The notes beneath the pieces were generated by a model. It was not told the DNA's origin. It saw only the letters and a program-made list of their open reading frames with translations, and searched no databases. From NCBI RefSeq assembly GCF_000265205.3, contig NT_187163.1, forward strand, positions 124,001 through 188,000: a stretch of DNA of 64,000 nucleotides, written 5' to 3'. Shown in pieces: positions 19,348-28,076 of the stretch. The translations under genes and the position numbers were made by a program. The stretch's first letter is position 1, and each line of letters opens with the position of its first letter. This DNA is from Sinorhizobium fredii USDA 257. GTDB lineage: Bacteria; Pseudomonadota; Alphaproteobacteria; Rhizobiales; Rhizobiaceae.

Positions 19348-19356
19348 GACAGCCTC

Positions 19357-20211
19357 CTATTGCGCCGCGCTGGCGTCGGTCTTCACAACCCGCTCGACCG
19401 ACGGCGAGGTCGTATTGGTGTCCGGATTGATGCCGACGCGGTCGTAGGCCTCGTTGAAGACGCAGAGCACGTCCCCTCCCCTGCGCAGGATGAACTTGCG
19501 GCTGATCGCGTGGACGAGAACCAGGTTGCCGTCGACAGACTTCGGAACCTGGCTCTCGCTGCCGTCCGAGTTCTCGATGTAGATGGCCGGCATTTCCTGG
19601 TTGCCAACGAAGGCAAAGGTCGTGACCTTGCCATTGTCGTAGACCGATTGTGGCTCCAGTGCCTGCGCCCCTTGCGCGGAGTAACGCCAGTTCCGAGGGC
19701 CATAAGCCTCGTGGATCGCCAGCACATTGTCGGCCTCCTTCGCCCCCGCGGCGATCGCTCGCGCCGCCGCCGCCTGGCGCCGGCGCTCGGCGTCGTCGGC
19801 GGGATAGCGGTACTTGACGTAGAAGTAGGTGTTTTGGCCGACCTCCACCTTGCCATCCCGCACCGTCAATTCCATCTGGTAGCTGCGGGTCGATCCGTCA
19901 CGGCGGGTGGTCACGACGGAGATATTGGTGACCGGCTGATTTTCCCGCGGTTTGAGAAACAGGATGTTGCCCACCGGTGCGACCTCCCAGGCGACACTGT
20001 TGCCAAGCGCGACATGCGCGACCTCCTCGTCGGCCGCGAACTCGACCTGCACCGAGGAGCGCAGCGAACCGATGATGCGGGTGATGTTGTAGGGCTGGTA
20101 GTCGACGAAACGGATACGGTTGTCCTGCGACGCGCCGCGCGGAATTTCGAGGGCAGGCGCCGTGGAGGCGGAGACCGTAAGGAGGAGAGTGCAGATGAAA
20201 ATAGTCCGCAT
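19357..20211 (-). CDS. virB9: Type IV secretion outer-membrane core protein VirB9
   Basis: A 284-residue periplasmic protein with signal peptide (IFICTLLLTVSASTAPA). The N-terminal domain (RIRFVDYQPYNITRIIGSLR) and the C-terminal VirB7-binding domain (PQSVYDNGKVTTFAF and NPDTNTTSPSVERV) match the VirB9/CagX family. It forms the outer-membrane ring with VirB7 and VirB10. The start overlaps the virB8 stop by one base (TGATG), and a ribosome-binding site for virB10 sits at its end. Confidence 0.9.
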   Translation of the reverse strand: MRTIFICTLLLTVSASTAPALEIPRGASQDNRIRFVDYQPYNITRIIGSLRSSVQVEFAADEEVAHVALGNSVAWEVAPVGNILFLKPRENQPVTNISVVTTRRDGSTRSYQMELTVRDGKVEVGQNTYFYVKYRYPADDAERRRQAAAARAIAAGAKEADNVLAIHEAYGPRNWRYSAQGAQALEPQSVYDNGKVTTFAFVGNQEMPAIYIENSDGSESQVPKSVDGNLVLVHAISRKFILRRGGDVLCVFNEAYDRVGINPDTNTTSPSVERVVKTDASAAQ

Positions 20212-20882
20212 CAGTTGATGGCCTCCGGATCGGCCCGGTATTCGCTGACCGCAAAACCGAGAGGGTTCACCAGCCGATCCGTCGATGACATCGGCGCGTT
20301 CACATAGGAGAAGGTGAGCGTCGCAACCCAATGGGTTGTCCGGACTTCTTCCCCGCGGGTGATCGTGCGCATAAATCGGACGGATACGACATTCGGATTG
20401 ATCAGCGAGATCGAGGCAATGCTGATCCGCGCGGTGGCGCCGCGCCCATAGGTGTTCTGCGGCGACTCCGGATTGCTGCCGCGATAGAAGGCCGAAAACC
20501 GAGCCTGCTCCGGCTGCGTCGACAACAAGGCGACGGTGCGGAAATTTTCCTCCGCCTCGCTCCAGACATAGCCTTCGCGGCCCCGGACGTATTTCGCGGC
20601 GAAGTATTTGGTGACGGCTTCGTCGTAAGTGCCGGCCGTCGATGTCAGCGCCGAGACGACATCGACGATGCCCGTTGAATTGTCGACCCGCACGACAAAC
20701 GGTTCCACCGTTTTCAGCGGCGTGAGGCCGGCGACGGCGAAGATCGAAGCACCGGCAAGAATGCCGGCTACGGTGGCAACGGACCAGGCGATGCGCGCCG
20801 AGCGTTCGACCTGGATCATGCGGTCCTGATCGAAGCGTCGCGCCTTCTCGAAATATGTCTTGAGTTCATCTCCGGAGACCAT
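20211..20882 (-). CDS. virB8: Type IV secretion inner-membrane protein VirB8
   Basis: A 223-residue bitopic protein: short cytoplasmic tail (LKTYFEKARRFDQDRM), one membrane helix (VATVAGILAGASIFAVAGL) and a periplasmic NTF2-like domain with YDEAVTKYFAAKYV and REGYVWSEAEENF, typical for VirB8. It is an assembly factor contacting VirB9, VirB10 and VirB5. The start at 20882 is chosen because longer upstream frame sequence lies within virB7 and lacks family similarity. Confidence 0.9.
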   Translation of the reverse strand: MVSGDELKTYFEKARRFDQDRMIQVERSARIAWSVATVAGILAGASIFAVAGLTPLKTVEPFVVRVDNSTGIVDVVSALTSTAGTYDEAVTKYFAAKYVRGREGYVWSEAEENFRTVALLSTQPEQARFSAFYRGSNPESPQNTYGRGATARISIASISLINPNVVSVRFMRTITRGEEVRTTHWVATLTFSYVNAPMSSTDRLVNPLGFAVSEYRADPEAIN

Positions 20883-20886
20883 CGCG

Positions 20887-21162
20887 TCAACCCTCACAAG
20901 GACGATAGGATGCGTCGATGTCGAGATGGGCAAAGGTGGGAGGTTCCTTGCCCTCGTCGACATACGCGGTGGCGACGGACTGAGACGCCGCCGGTCGCGC
21001 ATCGGACTGTTTCTGTTTGAGGTTGCTATTGTCTTCCCACTGCCACATCGAACGATTGAGAGGACGGCGCGAATAGCCGTCGCATTTCGGGAGCGGATAG
21101 GTCAGCGATGCGCAGCCGCTTAAGGCGGCCGCCATGCAGAGCAGCGGAAATGTTCTGATCAT
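20887..21162 (-). CDS. virB7: VirB7-position outer-membrane lipoprotein
   Basis: A 91-residue lipoprotein precursor with lipobox LSGCA (Cys at residue 17) between virB6 and virB8, the position of virB7. It is longer than Agrobacterium VirB7 (about 55 residues) but typical for rhizobial plasmid virB clusters. A second Cys (PKCDGY) could form the disulfide with VirB9. Identification rests on position and lipobox. Confidence 0.75.
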   Translation of the reverse strand: MIRTFPLLCMAAALSGCASLTYPLPKCDGYSRRPLNRSMWQWEDNSNLKQKQSDARPAASQSVATAYVDEGKEPPTFAHLDIDASYRPCEG

Positions 21163-21198
21163 TCCTGGAGAGCCTTTTTCTTGTTCGTGCGAAAAGCG

Positions 21199-22140
21199 TC
21201 ATGATCCGGAGCCTTTCGAGGTGAAGGTTCGACCAACGGCTCGGGCGCCACGTCCGGCCGCACGGACGGTATGGGACGCCGCCCAGGCGAGCGTGCTTTC
21301 GTGGGCGTCGCGTGCGGCGCCGTAGCCGTAGGTCAACGACGCCCCGCCGGCGGCAAGCGCCGAGGCGATGTTGGGAAGCTGATAGAAGACATAGAGAGCG
21401 GCGAGGCAGATGGCGCAAAGCGCGATCGGCCGCATCAGCACGTCGCTATATCCCTCGATCGCCGTGAAGGTGGTGTCGATGCAAGTGATCAGCAGGGAGC
21501 CGACGGCGACGACGAGAACCTGAAGGATCACGAAGTTCGCAAGCTGGCCGATCCAGGCCTCGGTGAAGCGTCGCGTCGACTGGAACATTGCGAGCGCCAC
21601 GAAAATCGGGCCGATCGCGAGCACGATGGCAAGCGCCAGACGCGCGTAAAGCGAAACGATGTAGCCGATTGCGGCGACGATGAAGCTCGCGCCGATCACC
21701 ATCATGCCGCCAACGCCGGTGACGATATCGACCGGCCAGGAGGCACGTGACCAGATATCGGTGGCTGAGGCCTGTCCCTTGTCGAGCAGGCTGTCGAAGG
21801 TCGATGCGCTCGGCGCCGTGCCGCTGTTCAGCGCCTGGGACACCTCGCGCGGAAGCACATCGAAGAAGATGTTGGTGACATAGGTCTGGTACTCGCCGGC
21901 GTTCTTCACCAGCATGACGATGATGGCGAGCTTGATCGCCCGAAATGCAAAGTCGAGGATCGGTTCCTGGACCGAGCCGCGAAGAACGAGATAGCCGTAG
22001 AGCACGATATAGAGGGTCACCGCTGCCGTCAGAGGGCCTGAGACCCACTCGGAGATGTTCGACGTTCCGGTGGAGATGAAGTTCTCCAGCGGTGTCTTGA
22101 ACTGCTCGTCGACGAAGGCGAACACCTCATACATGGGCAT
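21199..22140 (-). CDS. virB6: Type IV secretion polytopic inner-membrane protein VirB6
   Basis: A 313-residue protein with at least five hydrophobic helices (AAVTLYIVLYGYLVL, IKLAIIVMLV, MVIGASFIVAAIGYIVSLYA, LALAIVLAIGPIFVALAMF, FVILQVLVVAVGSLLI) of the TrbL/VirB6 family. It forms part of the DNA channel at the inner membrane. The ATG at 22140 overlaps the stop of the EexN-like gene (TGATG), with GGGAGG before it; a second ATG two codons later is possible. Confidence 0.88.
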   Translation of the reverse strand: MPMYEVFAFVDEQFKTPLENFISTGTSNISEWVSGPLTAAVTLYIVLYGYLVLRGSVQEPILDFAFRAIKLAIIVMLVKNAGEYQTYVTNIFFDVLPREVSQALNSGTAPSASTFDSLLDKGQASATDIWSRASWPVDIVTGVGGMMVIGASFIVAAIGYIVSLYARLALAIVLAIGPIFVALAMFQSTRRFTEAWIGQLANFVILQVLVVAVGSLLITCIDTTFTAIEGYSDVLMRPIALCAICLAALYVFYQLPNIASALAAGGASLTYGYGAARDAHESTLAWAASHTVRAAGRGARAVGRTFTSKGSGS

Positions 22141-22370
22141 CAACCTCCCAACGATTGCCGCATGCGCTGGAGCCGCAGCTTGCCGTCGGCGCTTTCCGCG
22201 TTTTGGCAAGTCGCGGTATCGCGGAGCTCTCCTGGATTGTTGCGGCACTTCGTGACGATGCTGGAAAGCAGCGCTTCGTCCGCCACCAGTTCTTCAACCG
22301 TGTAGGTCCGCTCCTGCTCCGAGCAGGCGGCCAGGCCAAACATCGTCAGAAGAAGCAGCGATCTTCTCAT
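22140..22370 (-). CDS. EexN-family entry-exclusion lipoprotein
   Basis: A 76-residue lipoprotein with lipobox LAACS and the EexN family core TVEELVADEALL...KCRNNPGELRDTATCQNA, with two conserved cysteines. Such proteins reduce redundant transfer between cells that already carry the plasmid. It sits between virB5 and virB6 and overlaps both by 1-4 bases (ATGA and TGATG), so it is translated with the channel. Its presence suggests this system conjugates DNA rather than secreting effectors. Confidence 0.8.
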   Translation of the reverse strand: MRRSLLLLTMFGLAACSEQERTYTVEELVADEALLSSIVTKCRNNPGELRDTATCQNAESADGKLRLQRMRQSLGG

Positions 22371-23065
22371 TGCAGGGCCGCCTTGATCGCATCCATGCGC
22401 TGGCGCCAGTCCTCGGCCTTGCGCTGTTCATCGACCTGAACCTGCGCCTGCTGCACCATGCGCAAGCCTTCCATCCGCAACACATCGGTCTGAAGGAAGG
22501 CCTGTTCGGCCTGAAGCCGAGCCTGCAGGTCGGCGATATCCTTGGCGTCGCCTGCCGTCGATATCTTCTCGCGCAGCTGGTCGATGCCGTCGATACGCTT
22601 GGTCGCGGCATCATAAATCTGTTGGCCGAGGCTCATCTGACCGGCGTTCTTGTTCTGGATGCGCGAAAGCTCCTGCGCGTAGAAGTCGTCGGCGTTGGTT
22701 CGATAGGTCGTATTACCTTCGAGGAATTTTGAGGCTGAGTCAGCGAAGACGCCCGTACCGTTGGCCTTGAACAGGCCCTCGATGGCGCTGAAGTCCGCCG
22801 GCAGCGCTTTGCGAATGGCCGGATCGTTCAAGACGCTGGCAACATCTGCCATGTCGGTGAGCTTGTTGAGCGAACCGTAGAGCTGCTGTGCCTGCTCGAT
22901 CTGCTGATTGAGCGCATCGAGTTGCGACTTGAGCTCAGCGATCGTCTCAATGTGCTTGGCGATCGCCGTCTGGTCGATCACCGGGATCCCCTGCCCTGCC
23001 GCACCGCTGGCGGAAAGGATGAGCACGGAGGCAATCGAAGCACAATGAAGTCGATAGGAAGCCAT
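22367..23065 (-). CDS. virB5: Type IV secretion minor pilin VirB5
   Basis: A 232-residue secreted protein with signal peptide (IASVLILSASGAAGQG) followed by a mostly alpha-helical body rich in Gln (AELKSQLDALNQQIEQAQQL), as in the TrbJ/VirB5 family. It sits at the pilus tip. The start at 23065 overlaps the virB4 stop by one base; the EexN-like start overlaps its end. Confidence 0.88.
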   Translation of the reverse strand: MASYRLHCASIASVLILSASGAAGQGIPVIDQTAIAKHIETIAELKSQLDALNQQIEQAQQLYGSLNKLTDMADVASVLNDPAIRKALPADFSAIEGLFKANGTGVFADSASKFLEGNTTYRTNADDFYAQELSRIQNKNAGQMSLGQQIYDAATKRIDGIDQLREKISTAGDAKDIADLQARLQAEQAFLQTDVLRMEGLRMVQQAQVQVDEQRKAEDWRQRMDAIKAALQ

Positions 23066-25446
23066 CAACTTGCACTCCTTCTCTGCTGGAAAATCGGAAG
23101 CCAATCCTTGGCATCGTTGCCGACCTCGGCACGGATCGCATCGGCAAGTTCGACGTTGGCGGTTCGGCCGGAGAGGATGGCGAGTTCGTCGTCGAAGCCC
23201 TTGAGGTCTAGCTCGGCGACGACGCTGTTATGTCCCTGCTTCAACACGAACCGCCGGCTCTCGACCGAGAGCTCGCGCGCGACCAGCTCGTATTCGCGCT
23301 CCGTCAGCTTGAAGCCATCGACATAGTCGGCATGATTGCCGCGGGAGTTCGGCAGGAATATCTGCGTCGGGCATTGCTCGATGATGGTGTGAGCGATCGG
23401 CGAAACAATCGCATCCCGTGGACTCTGCGTGGCAAAGAGCATGAGTCCGTTCTGCTTTCGAATGGTCTTAAGCTTGTTCTGGGCGAGGTCCCGGAACCCC
23501 TCGTCCTGGAGCGCCTTCCAGAACTCATCGATCACGATGATGATCCGCCGGCCGTCGATCAATTGCTCGACGCGATGGAAGAGGTAGGCCATCAGCGGGG
23601 TCCGGATTTCCTCGTTGTCGAGGAAGTCGGTCATGTCGTAGCCGACGAACTTGCCGCCGATGCCGAATTCGCCGAAGCCGATATCCTCGATGACGTTGTC
23701 AAAGACCCAACCGAGTGGCCCTCCCCTCTCCCACCGCCGCAGCCTTGCCGCGATCCCTTCCGGATCGGTGTTGTTGAGAAAGGTCCTGAGCGCGCCGATC
23801 GTCCGACGCTCGACCGGCAGATCGGCAAGGCCGTCGATTGCGGCGGCGATGTCGCGGAGTTCGGTCACGCTCAGTTCCCGCGTGGTTGAGCCGACGAGCT
23901 TGCCGACCCAGCGCGTCAGGAACACCTTGTTCTCCGGCGTCAGTTCGAGCGCCTTTAAGGGGGCGCATCCGGTCGGAATGCCGTTCTTGAGGGGCAGATA
24001 GGTGCCGCCGGCGGCGCGCACGTAGAGGTCCGCCCCCCTGTCCTTGTCGAAGAACACTACATGCGGGTCGTGCTTCTCGAGTTGCGATAGCATGAAGTTG
24101 AGGAGCACGGTCTTGCCGGCGCCCGACGGTCCGCAGACGAAGGTGTTGCCGAGATCGCCGTAATGGAAATTGAAGTAGTACGGTGACCCGGACGCCGTCT
24201 TGAGCAGGGCGACGGCGGGCCCCCACTCGTTGGCGTCCTTCTGGCCGATCGGATAGGAGTGGAAGGGCGACAAGGCAGCGAAGTTCCGGGAGGTGATCGC
24301 GCCGGACCGGGCGCGATAGCGGAAGTTCCCCGGCAGCTGCGCCCACCAGGCCGCCTCAAGGCCAAGATCCTCGCGCGCGACGACTGCGCCGCCACTGGTC
24401 AGGCTGGCGCGTGCCTTGGCGAGGTTGTCGGTCAGTTCCTTCACCGATGGGGCGAAGACGGAAAGCGTCAGGTGGTGCTCGCCGAGCACGAACCGGTTGG
24501 ACTCCAGATCGTCCATCGCCCCATCAAGCTCCTCGATCTGCGAGGCCGCCTTGTCGCCGCTGCTGACCATCTGGTTCTGCTTGCGGCCCATGATGACACG
24601 GGCGTCCGCCTTCGAGACGAAGGAGAAGGATTGCGCCAGGATCAGTTCGAAAGGACTGGTGAGCACGCCGTCGAGCATGCCGGTCCTGGTGCGGGCCGGA
24701 TATTCCTTGAAACTCAGCATGCCGGCATAGCGGCTTTCTGCTTCGGGGCGGATCTCGACCGTCTCGCGGCCGACGATGACACGATCCGAGTAGATCGCCG
24801 ACGCAATGCGGCCCTCGGTCAGGGGGATCGGCTCGCGTCGTCCGCCGACGAACTGATGCAGCACTTCGCTCGGCTCCGAGAACAACAGGCCGTCATGCTC
24901 GTAGAGGGACAGCACGCGGGGCTCGAAGCGTTTCAAAGCCGCCGTGACATCGACGACCTTGTCGCGAAGGTGCTTGAGGGCCTCCTCGTCGAGTTCCGCC
25001 CCTGCGCGACGGGCTCGGCGCAGGCGCGACAGCAGCTTTGCCGCCTTGTCTGCCGGATCGCGTGCCGGTGACCAGAGGATGGTCAGATAGAGGTCGTTGC
25101 GAAACAGGTCCTCGCCCACCATTCGCGCGCGATACTTGTCGTTGAGCGCCGCCGAGAACGGCGTAGTGAACGTGCCTTCCGGATAGCTGTTGTCGCGACG
25201 GCGGATGAGATGCGTCCATAAGGCAAGACGCTCGTCGGCGATGTTTCGGTAGAGCGTGTTGAGGTCGCGATGGAGGGCATTCAGGTCGAGAACATCCGCG
25301 GTCTCGAAGGAGACGCCTTCGAGCGCGATCATCACCATCAGCGCCCGGGAATCGAGCGCGATCGTCGACTCGTCGACGTGGCGGACATAGGGGATGAAGG
25401 TCTCCGGACCGAGTTCGCGAGATCTGAGTGTGGTCAGGCTAGGCAA
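23065..25446 (-). CDS. virB4: Type IV secretion ATPase VirB4
   Basis: A 793-residue VirB4/TraC-family ATPase. An N-terminal domain leads to the C-terminal motor with Walker A GPSGAGKTVLLNF near residue 440, Walker B IIIVIDEFWKAL near 640 and the ATQSPRDA element after it. It drives pilin extraction and substrate transfer at the inner membrane. Length is normal. It overlaps virB3 by 8 bases at the start and virB5 by 1 base at the end. Confidence 0.93.
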   Translation of the reverse strand: MPSLTTLRSRELGPETFIPYVRHVDESTIALDSRALMVMIALEGVSFETADVLDLNALHRDLNTLYRNIADERLALWTHLIRRRDNSYPEGTFTTPFSAALNDKYRARMVGEDLFRNDLYLTILWSPARDPADKAAKLLSRLRRARRAGAELDEEALKHLRDKVVDVTAALKRFEPRVLSLYEHDGLLFSEPSEVLHQFVGGRREPIPLTEGRIASAIYSDRVIVGRETVEIRPEAESRYAGMLSFKEYPARTRTGMLDGVLTSPFELILAQSFSFVSKADARVIMGRKQNQMVSSGDKAASQIEELDGAMDDLESNRFVLGEHHLTLSVFAPSVKELTDNLAKARASLTSGGAVVAREDLGLEAAWWAQLPGNFRYRARSGAITSRNFAALSPFHSYPIGQKDANEWGPAVALLKTASGSPYYFNFHYGDLGNTFVCGPSGAGKTVLLNFMLSQLEKHDPHVVFFDKDRGADLYVRAAGGTYLPLKNGIPTGCAPLKALELTPENKVFLTRWVGKLVGSTTRELSVTELRDIAAAIDGLADLPVERRTIGALRTFLNNTDPEGIAARLRRWERGGPLGWVFDNVIEDIGFGEFGIGGKFVGYDMTDFLDNEEIRTPLMAYLFHRVEQLIDGRRIIIVIDEFWKALQDEGFRDLAQNKLKTIRKQNGLMLFATQSPRDAIVSPIAHTIIEQCPTQIFLPNSRGNHADYVDGFKLTEREYELVARELSVESRRFVLKQGHNSVVAELDLKGFDDELAILSGRTANVELADAIRAEVGNDAKDWLPIFQQRRSAS

Positions 25447-25780
25447 GTCCGAGGTCCCTTTCGTCGTATTTGCGGGCGAGCTTCAGCGGTGCAAGCGTTG
25501 CCCCGCCCCAATAGGCGCTGTTGCGGGACCGGCCGCGTGTCTCCACCCAGGCCAGTAAGATGCGAAACATGTTGTGGTCGTGTTTGACGAGCGCGCGGAA
25601 CACCAGGTGGAAGACGACGCCGACGAGCGCGTAAGCGATCGAGCCGGCGACGATGTAAAGGATGGTCGTCAGCATGACGTTCATGCCCATCGCTTCCATC
25701 GTCACGCCGGCGATCATCGCCGGGCGGGTGCAAGCAATGAACAGCGTGTCTTCCTCGAGCGCCGGCCGTGCGTTCGCCAT
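25439..25780 (-). CDS. virB3: Type IV secretion protein VirB3
   Basis: A 113-residue inner-membrane protein with the VirB3/TrbD start (EDTLFIACTRPAMIAGV) and two hydrophobic segments (MLTTILYIVAGSIAYALVGVVF). It works with VirB4 in pilus assembly. It begins 4 bases after the virB2 stop and overlaps virB4 by 8 bases. Confidence 0.88.
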   Translation of the reverse strand: MANARPALEEDTLFIACTRPAMIAGVTMEAMGMNVMLTTILYIVAGSIAYALVGVVFHLVFRALVKHDHNMFRILLAWVETRGRSRNSAYWGGATLAPLKLARKYDERDLGLA

Positions 25781-25784
25781 GGCG

Positions 25785-26084
25785 TCAGCTTCCGACGATG
25801 GTGTTGACGAGTTCGGTGGCGCCGAAGATGCCGCCGATGCCGATGATCCAGAACCCTGCCCGTCTCAGATCCATGTAGCCGAACATCCAGGCAATGCAGA
25901 TCACGATCACCGCGATCACAGCCAGCAGCTTGGCGATGTTGCCGGTCAACATGTCGACGATGTTCTGCAGCACGGTCTCGATGCCGGCGGCTTGCGCGAA
26001 CGCCGGTTCGACCAGACTGACCACCATGGCGACGGCCATCAGGGTCGAGGCGGCGATCGGGCGGATACGGGAACTGAAGGTCAT
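25785..26084 (-). CDS. virB2: Type IV secretion major pilin VirB2
   Basis: A 99-residue prepilin. A long signal region ends near FAQAAG, followed by the mature two-helix pilin (MLTGNIAKLLAVIAVIVICIAWM and FWIIGIGGIFGATELV) with the polar loop YMDLRRAG between them, the usual VirB2/TrbC layout. It forms the conjugative pilus. It overlaps virB1 by 4 bases. Confidence 0.9.
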   Translation of the reverse strand: MTFSSRIRPIAASTLMAVAMVVSLVEPAFAQAAGIETVLQNIVDMLTGNIAKLLAVIAVIVICIAWMFGYMDLRRAGFWIIGIGGIFGATELVNTIVGS

Positions 26085-26752
26085 TCACTCTGCTCCATTT
26101 GACTGTTCTGAAACACGAGGACGGAAGATTGCCGTCGCGAATTGAAAACATCCCAGGACGCCGCCGATGCCGCCTCGTCGGCAGACCGGTCGTCCCTCGC
26201 CTTCTCCACCGCCACATCGACAGGGCTCTCTTCGGTGATCCCCCTCCCCTGCCCGCCATCTCCGATCATGAGAGCCGCGAGGGTTGTGCCGAGCCGCTTC
26301 ACTTCCTGGCGGACCTGCTCGTCGTACTGGACCATGGCGCCGACGGAGGGATCGTCCCGTCCGTAGTAGGATTGCAGCATCACCTGTTCGGCTTGGTTCG
26401 GATCCGCGCCGGCCTTCATTGCGAGCCGGTAATATCCGTCGAGCAGTGTCGCGGTAGCCTGAAGGTTGAGGCAGGGATCGAAGGAGTCGGAGATCGAGAG
26501 CTTCAGCTTCCCGAGTTCTTCTGTGCCGATGCCGCCGAGACCGAGCTGGATGTCCTGCCGCTCGGCCGCCAGCGACGTGGCAATCTCGATCGCCTCCGCC
26601 TTGGTAGTGGGCTGCTCCGAGAGCGGAACGCCGCTGTTGATCCTGATGGCGAAGGGCTCGAATTGGCTTTCAAGGCTGACGACGCCGGCGAGTGTCTCGG
26701 CCGCAACTACGGGTGCGCAAGTTTGCGCCAGATCGAGGAAAGCAACAGGCAT
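26081..26752 (-). CDS. virB1: Lytic transglycosylase VirB1
   Basis: A 223-residue SLT-type transglycosylase that opens peptidoglycan for the channel. The catalytic Glu is in GVVSLESQFEPFAIRIN near residue 28, and the fold continues with DIQLGLGGIGTEELG and DPCLNLQATATLL. No clear signal peptide is seen, as in several VirB1 proteins. The C-terminal 60 residues are polar and variable. It overlaps virB2 by 4 bases and follows the gene before it by 3 bases. Confidence 0.85.
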   Translation of the reverse strand: MPVAFLDLAQTCAPVVAAETLAGVVSLESQFEPFAIRINSGVPLSEQPTTKAEAIEIATSLAAERQDIQLGLGGIGTEELGKLKLSISDSFDPCLNLQATATLLDGYYRLAMKAGADPNQAEQVMLQSYYGRDDPSVGAMVQYDEQVRQEVKRLGTTLAALMIGDGGQGRGITEESPVDVAVEKARDDRSADEAASAASWDVFNSRRQSSVLVFQNSQMEQSE

Positions 26753-26755
26753 GGC

Positions 26756-27283
26756 TCAGTACCACACTCTTTGTTTGCCGACGCCGTCGATGGTCACGTC
26801 GATGTAATGAGGCTGCGGGCGGACGTTCGGCCGCGTCGTCACATAGCGTTGGCACTCTCTGCGGCCTTCGCTCCGCCGCCACGTTGCCGAGGTGATCCGA
26901 TCATTGTTGGAATAGCATTCATCAGTTGAGACAGTCTGTGGCCCGGTCGAGATGCAGCTCGCCTCAAGCCCGCGATCACCATAGCGCGTTGTCAGGCGGT
27001 AGCCGTCGTTGCAGTAATAGGGCTCGTATCCGGGGCGCGAGGCGCGGAACCCAACGCCGCTGCAGGTGGGGAAAGAGTGTCCTTTTGCAAGCGCGCGCCA
27101 GAGCTTATGAATCGGCGGCCGGCACTCCGCATACTGCGTCGGACCGCCGGGATTGGAAAGGCACAGGATAACCTGGCATCCCCACTCATCCGCGCGCGCT
27201 TTGCCGTCGAAAACAAGATAGAATGACGCTAAGCTGGCTGCAGCGACGGCTGCCTGCACGAGAGACTTGTTCATGACCACCAC
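26756..27283 (-). CDS. Secreted Cys-rich protein, first gene of the virB operon, unknown function
   Basis: A 175-residue protein with a signal peptide (VQAAVAAASLASFYLVFDGKARA) and nine or so cysteines in the mature part (WGCQVILCLSNPGG, YAECRPP, PTCSG, YYCND, SCIST, DECYS, ECQRY), suggesting disulfides in the periplasm. It stands 3 bases before virB1 as the operon leader. Proteins like this accompany virB clusters on rhizobial plasmids, but I do not know its function. The start could be the ATG at 27283 or the next one three codons in. Confidence 0.7.
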   Translation of the reverse strand: MVVMNKSLVQAAVAAASLASFYLVFDGKARADEWGCQVILCLSNPGGPTQYAECRPPIHKLWRALAKGHSFPTCSGVGFRASRPGYEPYYCNDGYRLTTRYGDRGLEASCISTGPQTVSTDECYSNNDRITSATWRRSEGRRECQRYVTTRPNVRPQPHYIDVTIDGVGKQRVWY

Positions 27284-27348
27284 CCTTCACCGACGCGATT
27301 GCGCGCAGAGGCCAGCAAGTTTTGCCACTTCGCGACTCGTTTTACGAT

Positions 27349-27377
27349 CATATAACTGACAGTATAAAAGATGACAA
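27349..27377 (-). promoter_or_regulatory. Probable virB operon promoter with palindrome, overlapping the rctA-like start
   Basis: On the minus strand TTGTCA (27377-27372) and TATATG (27354-27349) are spaced by exactly 17 bases. The spacer holds the palindrome ACTG-A-CAGT (27355-27363), a possible operator for the divergent winged-helix protein, whose start codon lies inside the -35 region. Confidence 0.45.
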
Positions 27378-27739
27378 GCGCACTCAACGCACATTGGCAA
27401 AGCCAGCTGTTTGCGGCTTACGCCTTGCAGGAAGTTCTCGACAAACCGATTGACGGAGAGACGCCACAATCGCGGCTGAAGCAGCTCGGGATGATGACGG
27501 TTCTCTACATGATGCATCAGAGCCACGAGAAGCTAACGCTTTCAAATATCGTCAAAATCACCGGATTGACGCGCAATGCCGTGGCGGAATCGATCGATCC
27601 ACTCGTTGAGCGCGGCATACTTACAGAGACGATCGTAAAGAACTCCATGGGGCGCGGAACTGCCCGACAGTTTGAGTTCTGTCCGGAAGTTTTCGACCGT
27701 TTAAGGTTGGGAGCAGAGCAGGGAAAGTCAGGAGCGTAG
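27371..27739 (+). CDS. rctA: Winged-helix regulator, RctA-like repressor of the virB operon
   Basis: A 122-residue protein with a MarR-like winged helix: helices KQLGMMTVLYMMHQ, KLTLSNIVKITGLTRNAVAESIDPLVERGIL, and wing TIVKNSMGRGTAR. It is divergent from the virB operon with only 87 bases between. On rhizobial symbiotic plasmids the repressor RctA is encoded beside virB and keeps conjugation off. Size, fold and position all agree, but I name it by context, not by a full alignment. Confidence 0.65.
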   Translation: MTSALNAHWQSQLFAAYALQEVLDKPIDGETPQSRLKQLGMMTVLYMMHQSHEKLTLSNIVKITGLTRNAVAESIDPLVERGILTETIVKNSMGRGTARQFEFCPEVFDRLRLGAEQGKSGA

Positions 27740-28076
27740 TGACGGTTTTCTGACACGAACATCCTGTGTCGCTAGGTCTGTCAGGCGTTAGGTTACGAAT
27801 CGAGGCGCAACCGTCGTTCTCGATACGCACAGCGTTCTTCTTGAGGTCATAGCGTTAGGTTTCCCGCTGAAGAACGCCGCCTTTTCCAACTAAAGACATT
27901 TGCGGCCGGTTTGACGCGATCCTCCATCCGAGCTTCCGCGAATCAGCCGCTCGCTCATCAGCGCGAGAGCCGTTCGGCAACTGCCGGGTTGACGCTATGC
28001 GCCACCAAAGGGTTCACACGAGTTCGCAGCTGGCCAAAAGCGGTGAGTTCAAAGCGGTAACTGAAAGGGCAAAGCC
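27740..28076. other. Intergenic region without a supported gene
   Basis: About 340 bases between the rctA-like gene and the luxI remnant. No frame shows family marks. Part of it may be the lost 3' end of luxI, since residues resembling that end (RLCPFSYRFEL) can be read near 28070-28040 in another frame. Confidence 0.45.
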
